Source: Betaproteobacteria bacterium (lineage in GTDB: Bacteria; Pseudomonadota; Gammaproteobacteria; Burkholderiales; Burkholderiaceae_E). From it: a stretch of 35,203 nucleotides of DNA. The position numbers were made by a program, and so were the translations under genes. Positions 1 through 9,543 of this stretch are shown here, piece by piece (position 1 is the stretch's first letter; every line of letters starts with the position of its first letter). The stretch covers positions 1 through 35,203 of the forward strand of contig JAGWVN010000032.1 of the NCBI GenBank assembly GCA_018970865.1, in the 5' to 3' direction. The notes under the pieces were generated by a model, which made no database searches, was not told where the DNA came from, and saw only the letters and a program-made list of their open reading frames with translations.

Positions 1-1
1 G

Positions 2-1132
2 GCCGGTCCCGAGCTGGCCCGCTATGCCGATCCGCAAGGCCGGTATCCGCGCGCCACCCGCGCCAACTGGAACAGCCCGGCGGCCAGCGTCGACGGCTTC
101 TCGCGCCTGGACGAGATCTTCCCCGCCAACACCTCGGCCCGCGCCGCCGCGCCGCGGCCCTGGCGCCGGCCCGCGGCCGGCACCCCGGTGGGCGCGGCGG
201 TCGATGACTACCTCGCGCGCAATCCGGTCACCGGCCTGTTGATCGCGCGCGACGAGGTGATCCTTGCCGAGCGCTACCAGTACGGGCGCGGCGACGCGCA
301 CCGGTTCACCTCCTTCTCGATGGCGGGTGGCCTGCTCGCGCTGATGGCCGGCATCGCGCTGCAGGAGCGCCGGCTGCGGCTCGACGACCCGGCCCAGCTC
401 TATGTGCCGGGGCTGGCCGGCAGCCCCTATGGCGCCACGCCGGTCCGGCATCTGCTCACCATGAGCTCGGGCATGCGCCCGCGCGACGACCTCACCGCCG
501 ACGATCTCGAGGGCATGGGCCTGCCCGGCGGCTGGGAAGCGGGCGGGGTGCGTGCCGCCCGCCTCTACGAGGAGCGGCTCGCGCCGCCCGGCGAGCGCTG
601 GCATCCCTCGGTGGGCGATGCCTTCGTGCTGGGACTGGTGATGCGTGCCGTGGCCGGCCAGCCGCTGTGCGACTTCTTTTCCGACCGCCTCTGGAAGCCG
701 ATCGGCGCCGAGGCCGATGCGTCCTGGATCCTCGAGCGCGGCGGCCAGGAGCTGGGCTTCACCGGCTTCAACGCCGTGCTGCGCGACTACGGCCGCCTGG
801 GCGCCCTGCTTGCCCGCCAGGGCCGCGTCGACTTTCGCCAGGTGGTCTCGGCGGCGTGGCTGCGCGAGCTCACCCGCGCGCAGGTCGGCGCCCGCCAGAC
901 CGGTCGCGGCTGGGGCTATGGCTACCAGACCTGGGTCTTCACCGAGAACGACGGCAGCTTCGCCTGGCTGGGCGAGCGCGGTCAGGCCCTGATGGTCGAC
1001 CCGGCTCGCCGTCTGGTGCTGGTCCAGGCCGCAGTGCGGCCGCAGAGCCGCGACGCCGGCATCGCCGAGACCGTGGCGCTCTGGCAGTCATTGCGCCGCG
1101 TGCATCAGCCGCTGCGGCTGCCGGCCGGCTGA
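2..1132 (+). CDS. Serine beta-lactamase-fold protein, 5'-truncated by window edge, probable pseudoenzyme
   Basis: The frame is open from base 2 to the TGA at 1132, so the gene starts upstream of the window; the first in-frame ATG-like start (GTG at 188) falls inside conserved sequence and is unlikely to be the true start. The protein has the layout of the class C beta-lactamase / 6-aminohexanoate-dimer hydrolase family: an FTSFSMAG segment, then RHLLTMSSGMRP, a WHPSVGDAFVLG segment and GERGQALMVDP near the C-terminus. The nucleophile-lysine motif SxxK reads SMAG (bases 317-328), so the lysine is glycine, and the usual tyrosine motif (YSN/YSS) reads HPS. Serine hydrolysis by the normal mechanism is therefore doubtful. 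Its 3' end overlaps the convergent acyl carrier protein gene by 28 bp. Family assignment is firm; activity is unknown. Confidence 0.85.
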   Translation, partial: AGPELARYADPQGRYPRATRANWNSPAASVDGFSRLDEIFPANTSARAAAPRPWRRPAAGTPVGAAVDDYLARNPVTGLLIARDEVILAERYQYGRGDAHRFTSFSMAGGLLALMAGIALQERRLRLDDPAQLYVPGLAGSPYGATPVRHLLTMSSGMRPRDDLTADDLEGMGLPGGWEAGGVRAARLYEERLAPPGERWHPSVGDAFVLGLVMRAVAGQPLCDFFSDRLWKPIGAEADASWILERGGQELGFTGFNAVLRDYGRLGALLARQGRVDFRQVVSAAWLRELTRAQVGARQTGRGWGYGYQTWVFTENDGSFAWLGERGQALMVDPARRLVLVQAAVRPQSRDAGIAETVALWQSLRRVHQPLRLPAG

Positions 1133-1383
1133 ACCGCGCCGCGCGCGGCCAGCAGCGCGCACAGTCCGCGCAGGCTCAGCCGGGGGCCGGCGTCGGCCTC
1201 GCCGATGTCGGCGCCCGTGCGGGCGTGCAGGTCGGTGAGCAGGTGCAGCCAGTCCATCGAGTCGAGTTCGGCCTGCTCGCGCAGCGGCCGATCGGGGTCG
1301 AGCCTGGCGGGATCGATCTCCGGCGCGATGGCGCGCAGCGCGGCCAGCACCGCATTCGTCAGATCGGCGTCGGATGCGGTCAT
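1105..1383 (-). CDS. Acyl carrier protein
   Basis: A 92-residue protein of typical carrier-protein size. The motif ELDSMDWL places the phosphopantetheine-accepting serine at residue 42, as in ACPs and peptidyl carrier proteins, and the surrounding residues fit a four-helix carrier fold. The ATG at 1383 overlaps the stop of the E2 gene in an ATGA arrangement, so translation is coupled to E2. It is the last gene of the acyl-CoA synthetase/E1/E2 operon; no ketosynthase or fatty acid synthesis gene is nearby, so it is not the housekeeping AcpP. It probably accepts an acyl group produced by the neighbouring dehydrogenase complex or ligase, which is inference from position. The C-terminal coding region overlaps the convergent upstream gene by 28 bp. 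Confidence 0.85.
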   Translation of the reverse strand: MTASDADLTNAVLAALRAIAPEIDPARLDPDRPLREQAELDSMDWLHLLTDLHARTGADIGEADAGPRLSLRGLCALLAARGAVQPAGSRSG

Positions 1384-2681
1384 GGCGGGGGTGGGGACAG
1401 GTCCGATGAAGGGGAGGGCGTGGCGGGCGCGTCGAGCCCGGCCGGCTGCTGCAGGCACTCGCGCAGCGTGGCGAGGAAGACCGCGCCGCGATGCCCGTCG
1501 GACGCGCGGTGATCGGCCGCGAGGCTGGCCACCACCACCGGCATCGGCCGCAGCCAGCCGTCCTGGGCCCAGGCCCGCTCCGCGATCCGTCCGAAGCCCA
1601 CCAGCGCCACCTGCGGCGGACGAATCACCCCGAGCACCGCCTCGGCGCCCTGATCGCCGAGCTGGGTCACCGTGAGGCTGGGCTCGACGAGGTCGGCGCT
1701 GCGCAGCACCCCGGCGCGCGCGCGCCGCACCAGGCCCGAGAGCCCGGCCATCAGCTGCGCCAGCGGGCGATCCGCGGTGTCGGCCAGCGCGGGCGCGACC
1801 AGACCGCCGCCCCGCAGCGAGATCGCCACGCCCAGCGTCACCGTCGAGGCGGGGCTGAACGCGCCGTCGCGCCAGTGGCCGTTGAGCTCGGGCACCCGGG
1901 CCAGGGCCCGCGTGGTGGCGCGCAGCAGCAGCGCGGCCGGCAGCAGCCGTTCCGCCGGTGGCCGCTCGGCATTGCGGGTGCGCAGCCAGTCGAGCGCGGC
2001 CGCCATCGGGATGCGCTCCCACAGGTAGTAGTGCGGGATCTCCCGCTTGGAGCGGCTCATGGCCGCGGCAATCGCGGCGCGCATGGCGACCTGGCGGTCG
2101 GTGACCTCGGCGGGTGCCCGGGCGGATGCCGCGGCCGATGACGATGACGGTCGGGCGCCTGCGGCCTCGACATCGGCAAGGCTCACCGCACCGCCCGGGC
2201 CGTGGCCGATGAGGGATGCGGGGTCGAGCCCGAGCTCGCGGGCCCGCTGCCGTGCCGCGGGTGACATGCGGACGCGGTCGGCCGGGGCAGGCGCAGGCGC
2301 CGGCGCAGGGCCAAAGACAGGGGCACGGGCGGGGATGGGCATGGGCGCGGGCGCCGGGGCAGCCGCGGGCGCGGAAGGCGCGGCGGCGACGGCCGCAGTC
2401 GCCCCCGCTGGCGCCCCCGCCGGCGCCAGACGGGCCAGCACCGTGCCCACCGGCACGCAGGTGCCGGGGCTCACCAGCAGTTCGCGCACGATGCCTTCCT
2501 GCCAGCACTCCACCTCCACCGCGGCCTTGGCGGTGTCGACCACCGCGAGCACCTGACCGCGATGCACCCGGTCGCCCGGGGCCACCAGCCAGCTGAGCAG
2601 CGTGCCCTCGTCCATGTCGGCGCCGAGCGAGGGAAGGCGAAACGCGCCATCGCCGTCGGAGCCACCGGCTGCCGCGCTCAT
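1380..2681 (-). CDS. 2-oxoacid dehydrogenase E2 component (dihydrolipoamide acyltransferase)
   Basis: About 433 residues with the standard E2 order. The N-terminal lipoyl domain carries the lipoylated lysine in VVDTAKAAVEVE (Lys52). A long Ala/Pro-rich linker follows, then a peripheral subunit-binding domain (RMSPAARQRARELGLD onward) and a C-terminal acyltransferase domain with the catalytic DHRASDG motif (His391, Asp395). It transfers an acyl group from lipoyl to an acceptor, normally CoA; here the acceptor may be the adjacent carrier protein. The ATG at 2681 is preferred because a GAGG lies eight bases upstream; a GTG at 2699 would add six residues. No E3 (dihydrolipoamide dehydrogenase) gene is present in the window. 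The natural substrate (pyruvate, acetoin or branched-chain oxoacid) cannot be told from sequence alone. Confidence 0.92.
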   Translation of the reverse strand: MSAAAGGSDGDGAFRLPSLGADMDEGTLLSWLVAPGDRVHRGQVLAVVDTAKAAVEVECWQEGIVRELLVSPGTCVPVGTVLARLAPAGAPAGATAAVAAAPSAPAAAPAPAPMPIPARAPVFGPAPAPAPAPADRVRMSPAARQRARELGLDPASLIGHGPGGAVSLADVEAAGARPSSSSAAASARAPAEVTDRQVAMRAAIAAAMSRSKREIPHYYLWERIPMAAALDWLRTRNAERPPAERLLPAALLLRATTRALARVPELNGHWRDGAFSPASTVTLGVAISLRGGGLVAPALADTADRPLAQLMAGLSGLVRRARAGVLRSADLVEPSLTVTQLGDQGAEAVLGVIRPPQVALVGFGRIAERAWAQDGWLRPMPVVVASLAADHRASDGHRGAVFLATLRECLQQPAGLDAPATPSPSSDLSPPPP

Positions 2682-2717
2682 CGCCGGAGCCTCAGCCACG
2701 GCGCCCTCGATGGCGCC

Positions 2718-3767
2718 TCATCGCGCACCCGCGCCCGCGCCCGCCCCCGCACCCGCACCCGCACCCGCACCCGCACCCGCACCCGCACCGGCGCCCAGCA
2801 GTCCGCGCGCCGCGGCCACCACCCGCTCGGCGCTCGGCAGCGCCGCCTGCTCGAGGTGCCGCGCATAGGGGATGGGCACCTCCTCGGCGCAGACCCGGGC
2901 GGGCGGCGCGTCGAGATCCCAGAAGGCCTGCTCGGCAATGCGCGCGGCCACCTCCGCCGCCAGGCCCACCGAGCGCCAGCCCTCGTCGATCACCACCGCC
3001 CGCCGGCACTTGCGCACCGAGGCGATCACCGTGGCCTCATCGAGCGGCCGCAGCACCCGCAGGTCGATCACTTCGGCCTCGATGCCCTCGGCGGCCAGCG
3101 TGGCTGCCGCGGCGATTGCCAGCGGCAGGCAGCCGCCGTGGGTGATCAGGCTGAGATCGCGCCCGGCGCGGCGCACCCGCGCGCGGGCGATGTCCACCGG
3201 CGGCGCCGTGTCATCGAGCTCGTCTTCCGCGCCGTAGAGCTGCACATGCTCGAACAGCAGCACCGGGTCGGGGTCGGCCAGCGCCGGGCCGAGCATGCCG
3301 CGCGCGTCGGCCACGGTGGCCGGCGCCAGCACCCGCAGCCCCGGCACATGGGCATACCAGGCCTCGAAGCTGTGGGAGTGCTGCGCGGCGAGCTGGCGAC
3401 CGGCGCCCGTGGCCATGCGGATCACCAGCGGCACGCCGAACTGCCCGCCCGACATGTGCCGGTAGAGCGCCGCGGTGTTCACGATCGCGTCGAGGGCGAG
3501 CAGGCTGAAGTTCACGCTCATGATCTCCACCACCGGACGCAGGCCGCCGATCGCCGCGCCGATGCCCGCGCCCACGAAGCCCAGCTCCGAGAGCGGCGTG
3601 TCGCGGATGCGCAGCGGCCCGAACTCGGCGAGCAGCCCGCGCGACACCGCATAGGTGCCGCCGTAGGCGCCCACATCCTCGCCCATCAGCAGCACCCGAG
3701 GATCGGCCAGCAGGGCCTCGCGCAGGGCTTCGCGCAGCGCGTCGCGATAGCTCAGGCGCCGGCTCAA
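2718..3767 (-). CDS. 2-oxoacid dehydrogenase E1 component, beta subunit
   Basis: About 349 residues of the transketolase-type E1 beta family (PdhB/AcoB-like). Visible family segments are [12 protein letters not shown] near the N-terminus, [17 protein letters not shown] (with the conserved Glu of the thiamine diphosphate site), the central [17 protein letters not shown] and the C-terminal DEGWRSVG. With E1 alpha it decarboxylates a 2-oxoacid and acylates the E2 lipoyl arm. The best start is a TTG at 3767 that overlaps the E1 alpha stop as TTGA, because no ATG or GTG lies between the overlap and the conserved N-terminal residues. The C-terminus ends in an odd run of about twelve Gly-Ala pairs encoded by a hexanucleotide repeat. 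That tail lies outside the fold and is probably variable. Confidence 0.92.
   Translation of the reverse strand: MSRRLSYRDALREALREALLADPRVLLMGEDVGAYGGTYAVSRGLLAEFGPLRIRDTPLSELGFVGAGIGAAIGGLRPVVEIMSVNFSLLALDAIVNTAALYRHMSGGQFGVPLVIRMATGAGRQLAAQHSHSFEAWYAHVPGLRVLAPATVADARGMLGPALADPDPVLLFEHVQLYGAEDELDDTAPPVDIARARVRRAGRDLSLITHGGCLPLAIAAAATLAAEGIEAEVIDLRVLRPLDEATVIASVRKCRRAVVIDEGWRSVGLAAEVAARIAEQAFWDLDAPPARVCAEEVPIPYARHLEQAALPSAERVVAAARGLLGAGAGAGAGAGAGAGAGAGAGAGAR
2725..2796. repeat. Hexanucleotide tandem repeat, about 12 units of gcaccc
   Basis: Twelve six-base units run in register. Units at 2749-2784 are six identical gcaccc copies, and the flanking units differ by one or two bases (gcgccc, gccccc, gcaccg). 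On the minus strand the array encodes the Gly-Ala tail of E1 beta just before its stop. Because the unit is six bases, length changes keep the frame. Slippage would alter the tail length and, marginally, the spacing to E2. Confidence 0.9.
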
Positions 3768-4773
3768 GGCGCCGGCTCCGCGGCCAGCAGGTCGCGGGCG
3801 AGATCGCTCGCCGGTTCCCAGCTGCCGGCCTCGGCGAAGGCCACCGCATCGGCCACCTCCTCGTCGGCGGCCTGCTCGATCGCGGCGAAGCCGGTCTCGT
3901 CGAGCAGGCCCTGGGCCTTCAGCCGATCGCGCAGACCCGCGATCGGGCAGCGGGCGAGCCAGTCCTGCACCTCCTGCCGGGAGCGGTAGAGCTCCGGGTC
4001 GAACATCGAGTGGGCGCGGAAGCGGTAGGTGTTCAGCGCGAGGAAGGCCGGCCCGCCGCCCTCGCGCACCAGCCCTGCGAGCGCGCTGGCCGCCTGATGC
4101 ACCGCCACCGCATCCATGCCGTCGACCGCGGCCGCCGGCATGCCGTAGCTCGCGGCGCGCGCCCGCAGGTCGGTCTGCGACTGGCTGCGCGTCAGCGCCG
4201 TGCCCATGGCGTAGCCGTTGTTCTCGCAGCAGAAGAGCACCGGCAGCTGCCACAGCGCGGCGAGGTTCATTGCCTCGTGGAACGCGCCCTCGGCCATCGC
4301 GCCCTCGCCGAAGAAGCAGGCGGTGAGCGCGCGCCGGCGCAGGGTCTTGTCGGCCAGCGCCAGCCCCGCGGCCAGCGGCAGGCCGCCGCCCACGATGGCG
4401 TTGCCGCCATAGAGCCGCGCCTCGCGGCTGAACAGGTGCATGGAGCCGCCGCGGCCGCGCGAGCAGCCCTGCTCGCGCCCGTACATCTCGGCCATGATCG
4501 TGCGCATGGACACACCGCGCAGCAGGGCGTGGCCGTGCTCGCGGTAGGTGGCCACCACGTTGTCGGCCGGGGTGAGCGCCGCGATCACGCCGGTGGCCAC
4601 CGCCTCCTCGCCCACATACAGGTGAAGGAAGCCGCGGATCTTCTGCTCGCCGTAGAGCTGCGCGCAGCGCTCCTCCATGCGACGGATGCGCACCATGTCG
4701 GCCAGCCGCGCCCGGGCGAACTCGGGCGTCCAGCCGAGCGTGTCGGGGGCAGGCGCGGTCATCGGCGCCGCGC

Positions 4774-4777
<4 letters not shown>
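3764..4777 (-). CDS. 2-oxoacid dehydrogenase E1 component, alpha subunit
   Basis: About 337 residues, the usual length for E1 alpha subunits of the AcoA/PdhA type. The thiamine diphosphate-binding region is clear: [20 protein letters not shown] followed by [11 protein letters not shown], corresponding to the family GDG-to-NN motif (here GEG). [10 protein letters not shown] and the later [15 protein letters not shown] are also characteristic. The ATG at 4777 overlaps the stop of the acyl-CoA synthetase gene as ATGA, and the gene ends in a TTGA overlap with E1 beta, so the three genes are translationally coupled. It catalyses decarboxylation of a 2-oxoacid with E1 beta. Whether the substrate is pyruvate, acetoin or another oxoacid is not decidable here. 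Confidence 0.93.
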
Positions 4778-6594
<1,817 letters not shown>

Positions 6595-6603
6595 GGCGAC
6601 CCG

Positions 6604-6792
6604 CTAGCGTTGCTGGCCGTGGGCGATCCACATCGCGCGCAGTCGCGCCTGATGCGCTGGCCAGGCCGGCGTGGACGGGGTCGATGCGCGCGCCGCGGGA
6701 CGAGGGCCGCCGGCGGCGCCGAGCAGCCACTGTCGGGAGACGCTCAGGAAGCGGATGATCGCGGGCGGCAGCGGGGGTTGCGGTTCGGGCAT
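6604..6792 (-). CDS. Small hypothetical protein at head of the acyl-CoA synthetase operon
   Basis: A 62-residue frame starting at an ATG (6792) and ending nine bases before the acyl-CoA synthetase start. The product begins with a Pro-rich stretch, then IIRFLSVSRQWLLGA, and ends with HQARLRAMWIAHGQQR; it has no signal peptide, metal motif or known domain that I recognise. Position supports it as the first gene of the operon. The lack of a clear ribosome binding site and the short length argue for caution. It could be a leader peptide, a small partner protein or a chance frame. Confidence 0.45.
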   Translation of the reverse strand: MPEPQPPLPPAIIRFLSVSRQWLLGAAGGPRPAARASTPSTPAWPAHQARLRAMWIAHGQQR

Positions 6793-6863
6793 GGGCGCAA
6801 TCGGTGAGGGGTGGCGGATGAGCGCACGATGCCGCCGGGAGCGCCCGCCTGCCTTGCGCTGGG

Positions 6864-9299
6864 TCAAGCCCGGCGTCGGGCGGGCTTGGGTGGCGCGGCC
6901 TCGTGGCGGGAATGCTCGGCAAGCTGCAGCAGCCGGGCCTCCACGCGGGCATTGACCGAGCCCGGCGGGTAGCGCCCCGCGGCATCGCGCGCGCCGGCGG
7001 GCAGGCCGGTGAGCAGGGTCATGAGCTCGTCGATGCCGGACACCGCGTGCACATGGAAGAGCCCCTGCGCCGCCGCGTCCACCAGCGCCGCCTCCAGCAT
7101 CAGGTCGCCGAGATTGGCGCGGGGCACCACCACGCCCTGCGCGCCCGTCAGGCCGCGCTCGCGGCACAGCCGGAAGAAGCCCTCCACCTTCTCGTTGACG
7201 CCGCCCACGGCCTGCACTTCGCCGTGCTGGTTCACCGAGCCGGTCACCGCCAGCCACTGCCGCAGCGGCAGCCGCGCGATCGCCGACAGCAGCGCGCACA
7301 GCTCGGCAGCCGAGGCGCTGTCGCCCTCGATGCCGCCGTAGCTCTGCTCGATCACCAGCCGCGCCGACAACGAGAGCGGTCGCTCGGGGCAGTAGCGCGC
7401 CGCCAGGCAGCCGCCCAGGATCAGCACGCCCTTGGCATGCACCGGCCCGCCGAGCTGCACCTCCCGCTCGATGTCGAGCACGCCGCCCTGGCCCTGGCGC
7501 ACGCTGGCGGTCACCCGCATCGGCGCGCCGAAGCTGTCGGCGCCCAGGCCGATCACCGACAGCGCGTTGACCTGTCCGGTGCGCTCGCCCTCGGTGTCGA
7601 TCAGCACCCGACCGCGCAGGGCCTGCTCGCGCAGCCGGTCGCTGATGCGCGCGCCGCGCCGCGCGCGGGCATCGATCGCGGCCTGCACCTGCGCCCGTCC
7701 GGTGAGGCTGGCGCCGTCGCGCTGCGCGAGATGGTCGGCTTCGCGCATCAGATCGGCCAGGGCGTCGATGCGCAGCGACAGCTTGGCCGAGTCGGCGGCC
7801 CAGCGCGCGGCCTGCTCCACCAGTCGCGCGACCGCCCCGGCGGCCAGCGGCTGCAGCGCCTCGCGCCGCGCGAGCGTGGCCAGCAGCCGCGCGAAGTCGG
7901 CATCGGCGCCGTTGCCGCGGTCCATGTCCTCGGCGAAATCCGCCGCCACCTTGAAGAGCTCGTCGAAATCCGGATCGAGCGCGCGCAGCAGGTAGTAGAG
8001 CCGGCGCTCGCCCACCAGCACCACCTTGAGGTCGAGCGGAATCGGCTCGGGCGCGAGCGAGACCGTGCTGATCAGCCCCAGCGCCTGGGCGAGCGACCCG
8101 GTGCCGATCTCGCCGCTGCGCAGCGCCCGCTTGAGCGCATCCCAGGCCAGCGGCTCGGTGAGCACGCGCAGCGCGTCGATCACCAGGTAGCCGCCGTTGG
8201 CCCGGTGCAGGGCGCCGGCGCGGATCAGGCCGAACTCGGTGACCATCATGCCCATGCGCGACTCGTGCTCGATGCGGCCGAGCAGCCGGTCGTGCGTGGG
8301 CTGGTCCTCGAAGACCACCGGCGCGCCGGCGGCCGGGTCGTGATGCACCAGCACATTCACCGCGTAGCGCGCGGCCGGCGTCTCGACCGCTTCGCCGCGC
8401 GCCATCGCCAGGGCGAGCAGCGACGGACCCTCGGTCTCGCGTGGCGCCTGGAAGCTGTCGGCATGGTCGAGCACATCGGCATGCACGGCTTCAAGATGCG
8501 CTCTCACCGCCTCGATGCCGGCGTACTCGGTCTTCACCTCGGCGATCAGCGCATCCACCACCCGCTGCGTCACCCGCCGATCGAGCTCGCGCAGCTGGCG
8601 CTGCGTCTCGCGCCGCCAGGTGGGGATCTGCGCCACCACCGCCTCGAGTTCCTGCTGCAGGCGCTCGATCGCCGCGTCGATCGGCTGTCGTTCGGCCGCG
8701 CTCAGGGCCTGATACTCGGCCGGCGGCATCACCGCGTCGCCCCTGAGCGGCGCGAAGCCGAAGCCTGCCGGCGTGCGCAGCAGCGCGATGCCCTCGGCGC
8801 GGGCCCGGTCTCCCACCTCGCCGATGGCGCGGTCCTGGCGGGCGATCAGACCGGTCTCGAGGGCCTCGCGCTGGCGCCGGTAGTCGTCGGCCTCGAAGGC
8901 GGCCGGGATGCCGGCGCGCAGGTCGCGCACCAGCTGGGCCATGTCGCGCTGCAGGGCCGGCGCGCGGCCGGTGGGCAGGCGCAGCCGGGTCGGCCGGTGC
9001 GGGGTGGCGAAGTTGAACACGTAGCACCAGTCATCGGGCGCCGCCCGCCGGGCCGCCCGCTCGCCGAGCACGCGCTCGAGCAGCGCGCGCTGGCCCAGTC
9101 CGGGCGGGCCCATCACGAACAGGTTGTGACCGCGGGCCGGCATGTCGATGCCGAAGGCCAGCGCCTCGGTGGCGCGCTGCTGGCCGAGGGCAAGATCGAT
9201 GTCGGCCAATGACTCGCTGGTCGGGCCGGGCAGGCAGGCGGGATCGCAGGGGCGGTACAGGTCGGCAGGCGCGACGCGCCAGCGATCGGGCTCGGGCAT
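6864..9299 (-). CDS. Lon-like AAA+ ATP-dependent protease (LonB/YcbZ-type)
   Basis: About 811 residues. An AAA-type ATPase region with a long inserted helical segment precedes a C-terminal Lon protease domain. The Ser-Lys dyad is visible: EGDSAS (Ser661) and NEKVEGF (Lys704), 43 residues apart as in Lon. The start at 9299 (MPEPDRW) is chosen because homologous-looking sequence (ADLYRPCDP) begins just after it; an upstream in-frame start would add an unlikely Arg/Pro-rich leader. The P-loop reads GPPGLGQR at residues 64-71, so the usual lysine is Gln70. A degraded P-loop may weaken ATP binding or be a trait of this subfamily. It is a cytoplasmic quality-control protease, transcribed divergently from the flavin monooxygenase. 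Confidence 0.9.
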   Translation of the reverse strand: MPEPDRWRVAPADLYRPCDPACLPGPTSESLADIDLALGQQRATEALAFGIDMPARGHNLFVMGPPGLGQRALLERVLGERAARRAAPDDWCYVFNFATPHRPTRLRLPTGRAPALQRDMAQLVRDLRAGIPAAFEADDYRRQREALETGLIARQDRAIGEVGDRARAEGIALLRTPAGFGFAPLRGDAVMPPAEYQALSAAERQPIDAAIERLQQELEAVVAQIPTWRRETQRQLRELDRRVTQRVVDALIAEVKTEYAGIEAVRAHLEAVHADVLDHADSFQAPRETEGPSLLALAMARGEAVETPAARYAVNVLVHHDPAAGAPVVFEDQPTHDRLLGRIEHESRMGMMVTEFGLIRAGALHRANGGYLVIDALRVLTEPLAWDALKRALRSGEIGTGSLAQALGLISTVSLAPEPIPLDLKVVLVGERRLYYLLRALDPDFDELFKVAADFAEDMDRGNGADADFARLLATLARREALQPLAAGAVARLVEQAARWAADSAKLSLRIDALADLMREADHLAQRDGASLTGRAQVQAAIDARARRGARISDRLREQALRGRVLIDTEGERTGQVNALSVIGLGADSFGAPMRVTASVRQGQGGVLDIEREVQLGGPVHAKGVLILGGCLAARYCPERPLSLSARLVIEQSYGGIEGDSASAAELCALLSAIARLPLRQWLAVTGSVNQHGEVQAVGGVNEKVEGFFRLCRERGLTGAQGVVVPRANLGDLMLEAALVDAAAQGLFHVHAVSGIDELMTLLTGLPAGARDAAGRYPPGSVNARVEARLLQLAEHSRHEAAPPKPARRRA

Positions 9300-9543
9300 T
9301 CGGGTCTCGGTGGGCTGCGCGCCAGCACCGGGGCCCGGCCGGCGCGGTCGGTGGTTGATGGTGAGGGCAGCCGGCGCGGCCCGCATTGAGCCGGGTCAGC
9401 CCGGCCAGTGGCGGGCGCCCCCGCCGCACGCCCCCGCCGCACGCGCCCCCGCCGCGCCCCGCTTCCGCTTTCCCCGGCGGCCCGGTCACCGCCCGGGCCG
9501 CGCCGGCGTATGCTCGACGGCTCCACCGTCACCGCTGCACGCC

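Noticed and set aside
1105-1383. Housekeeping fatty-acid ACP (acpP)
   Set aside because: It is larger than AcpP, shows no AcpP-like flanking sequence, and is not near fab genes; its operon is a 2-oxoacid dehydrogenase set.
6866-6887. Hairpin (aagcccg / cgggctt) as a terminator for the Lon-like gene
   Set aside because: The stem overlaps the stop codon and lacks a U-tract, so it cannot be called a rho-independent terminator with confidence.
6903-9212. Long plus-strand frame opposite the Lon-like protease
   Set aside because: Composition is antisense-like and has no recognisable motif; the minus strand encodes the protease.
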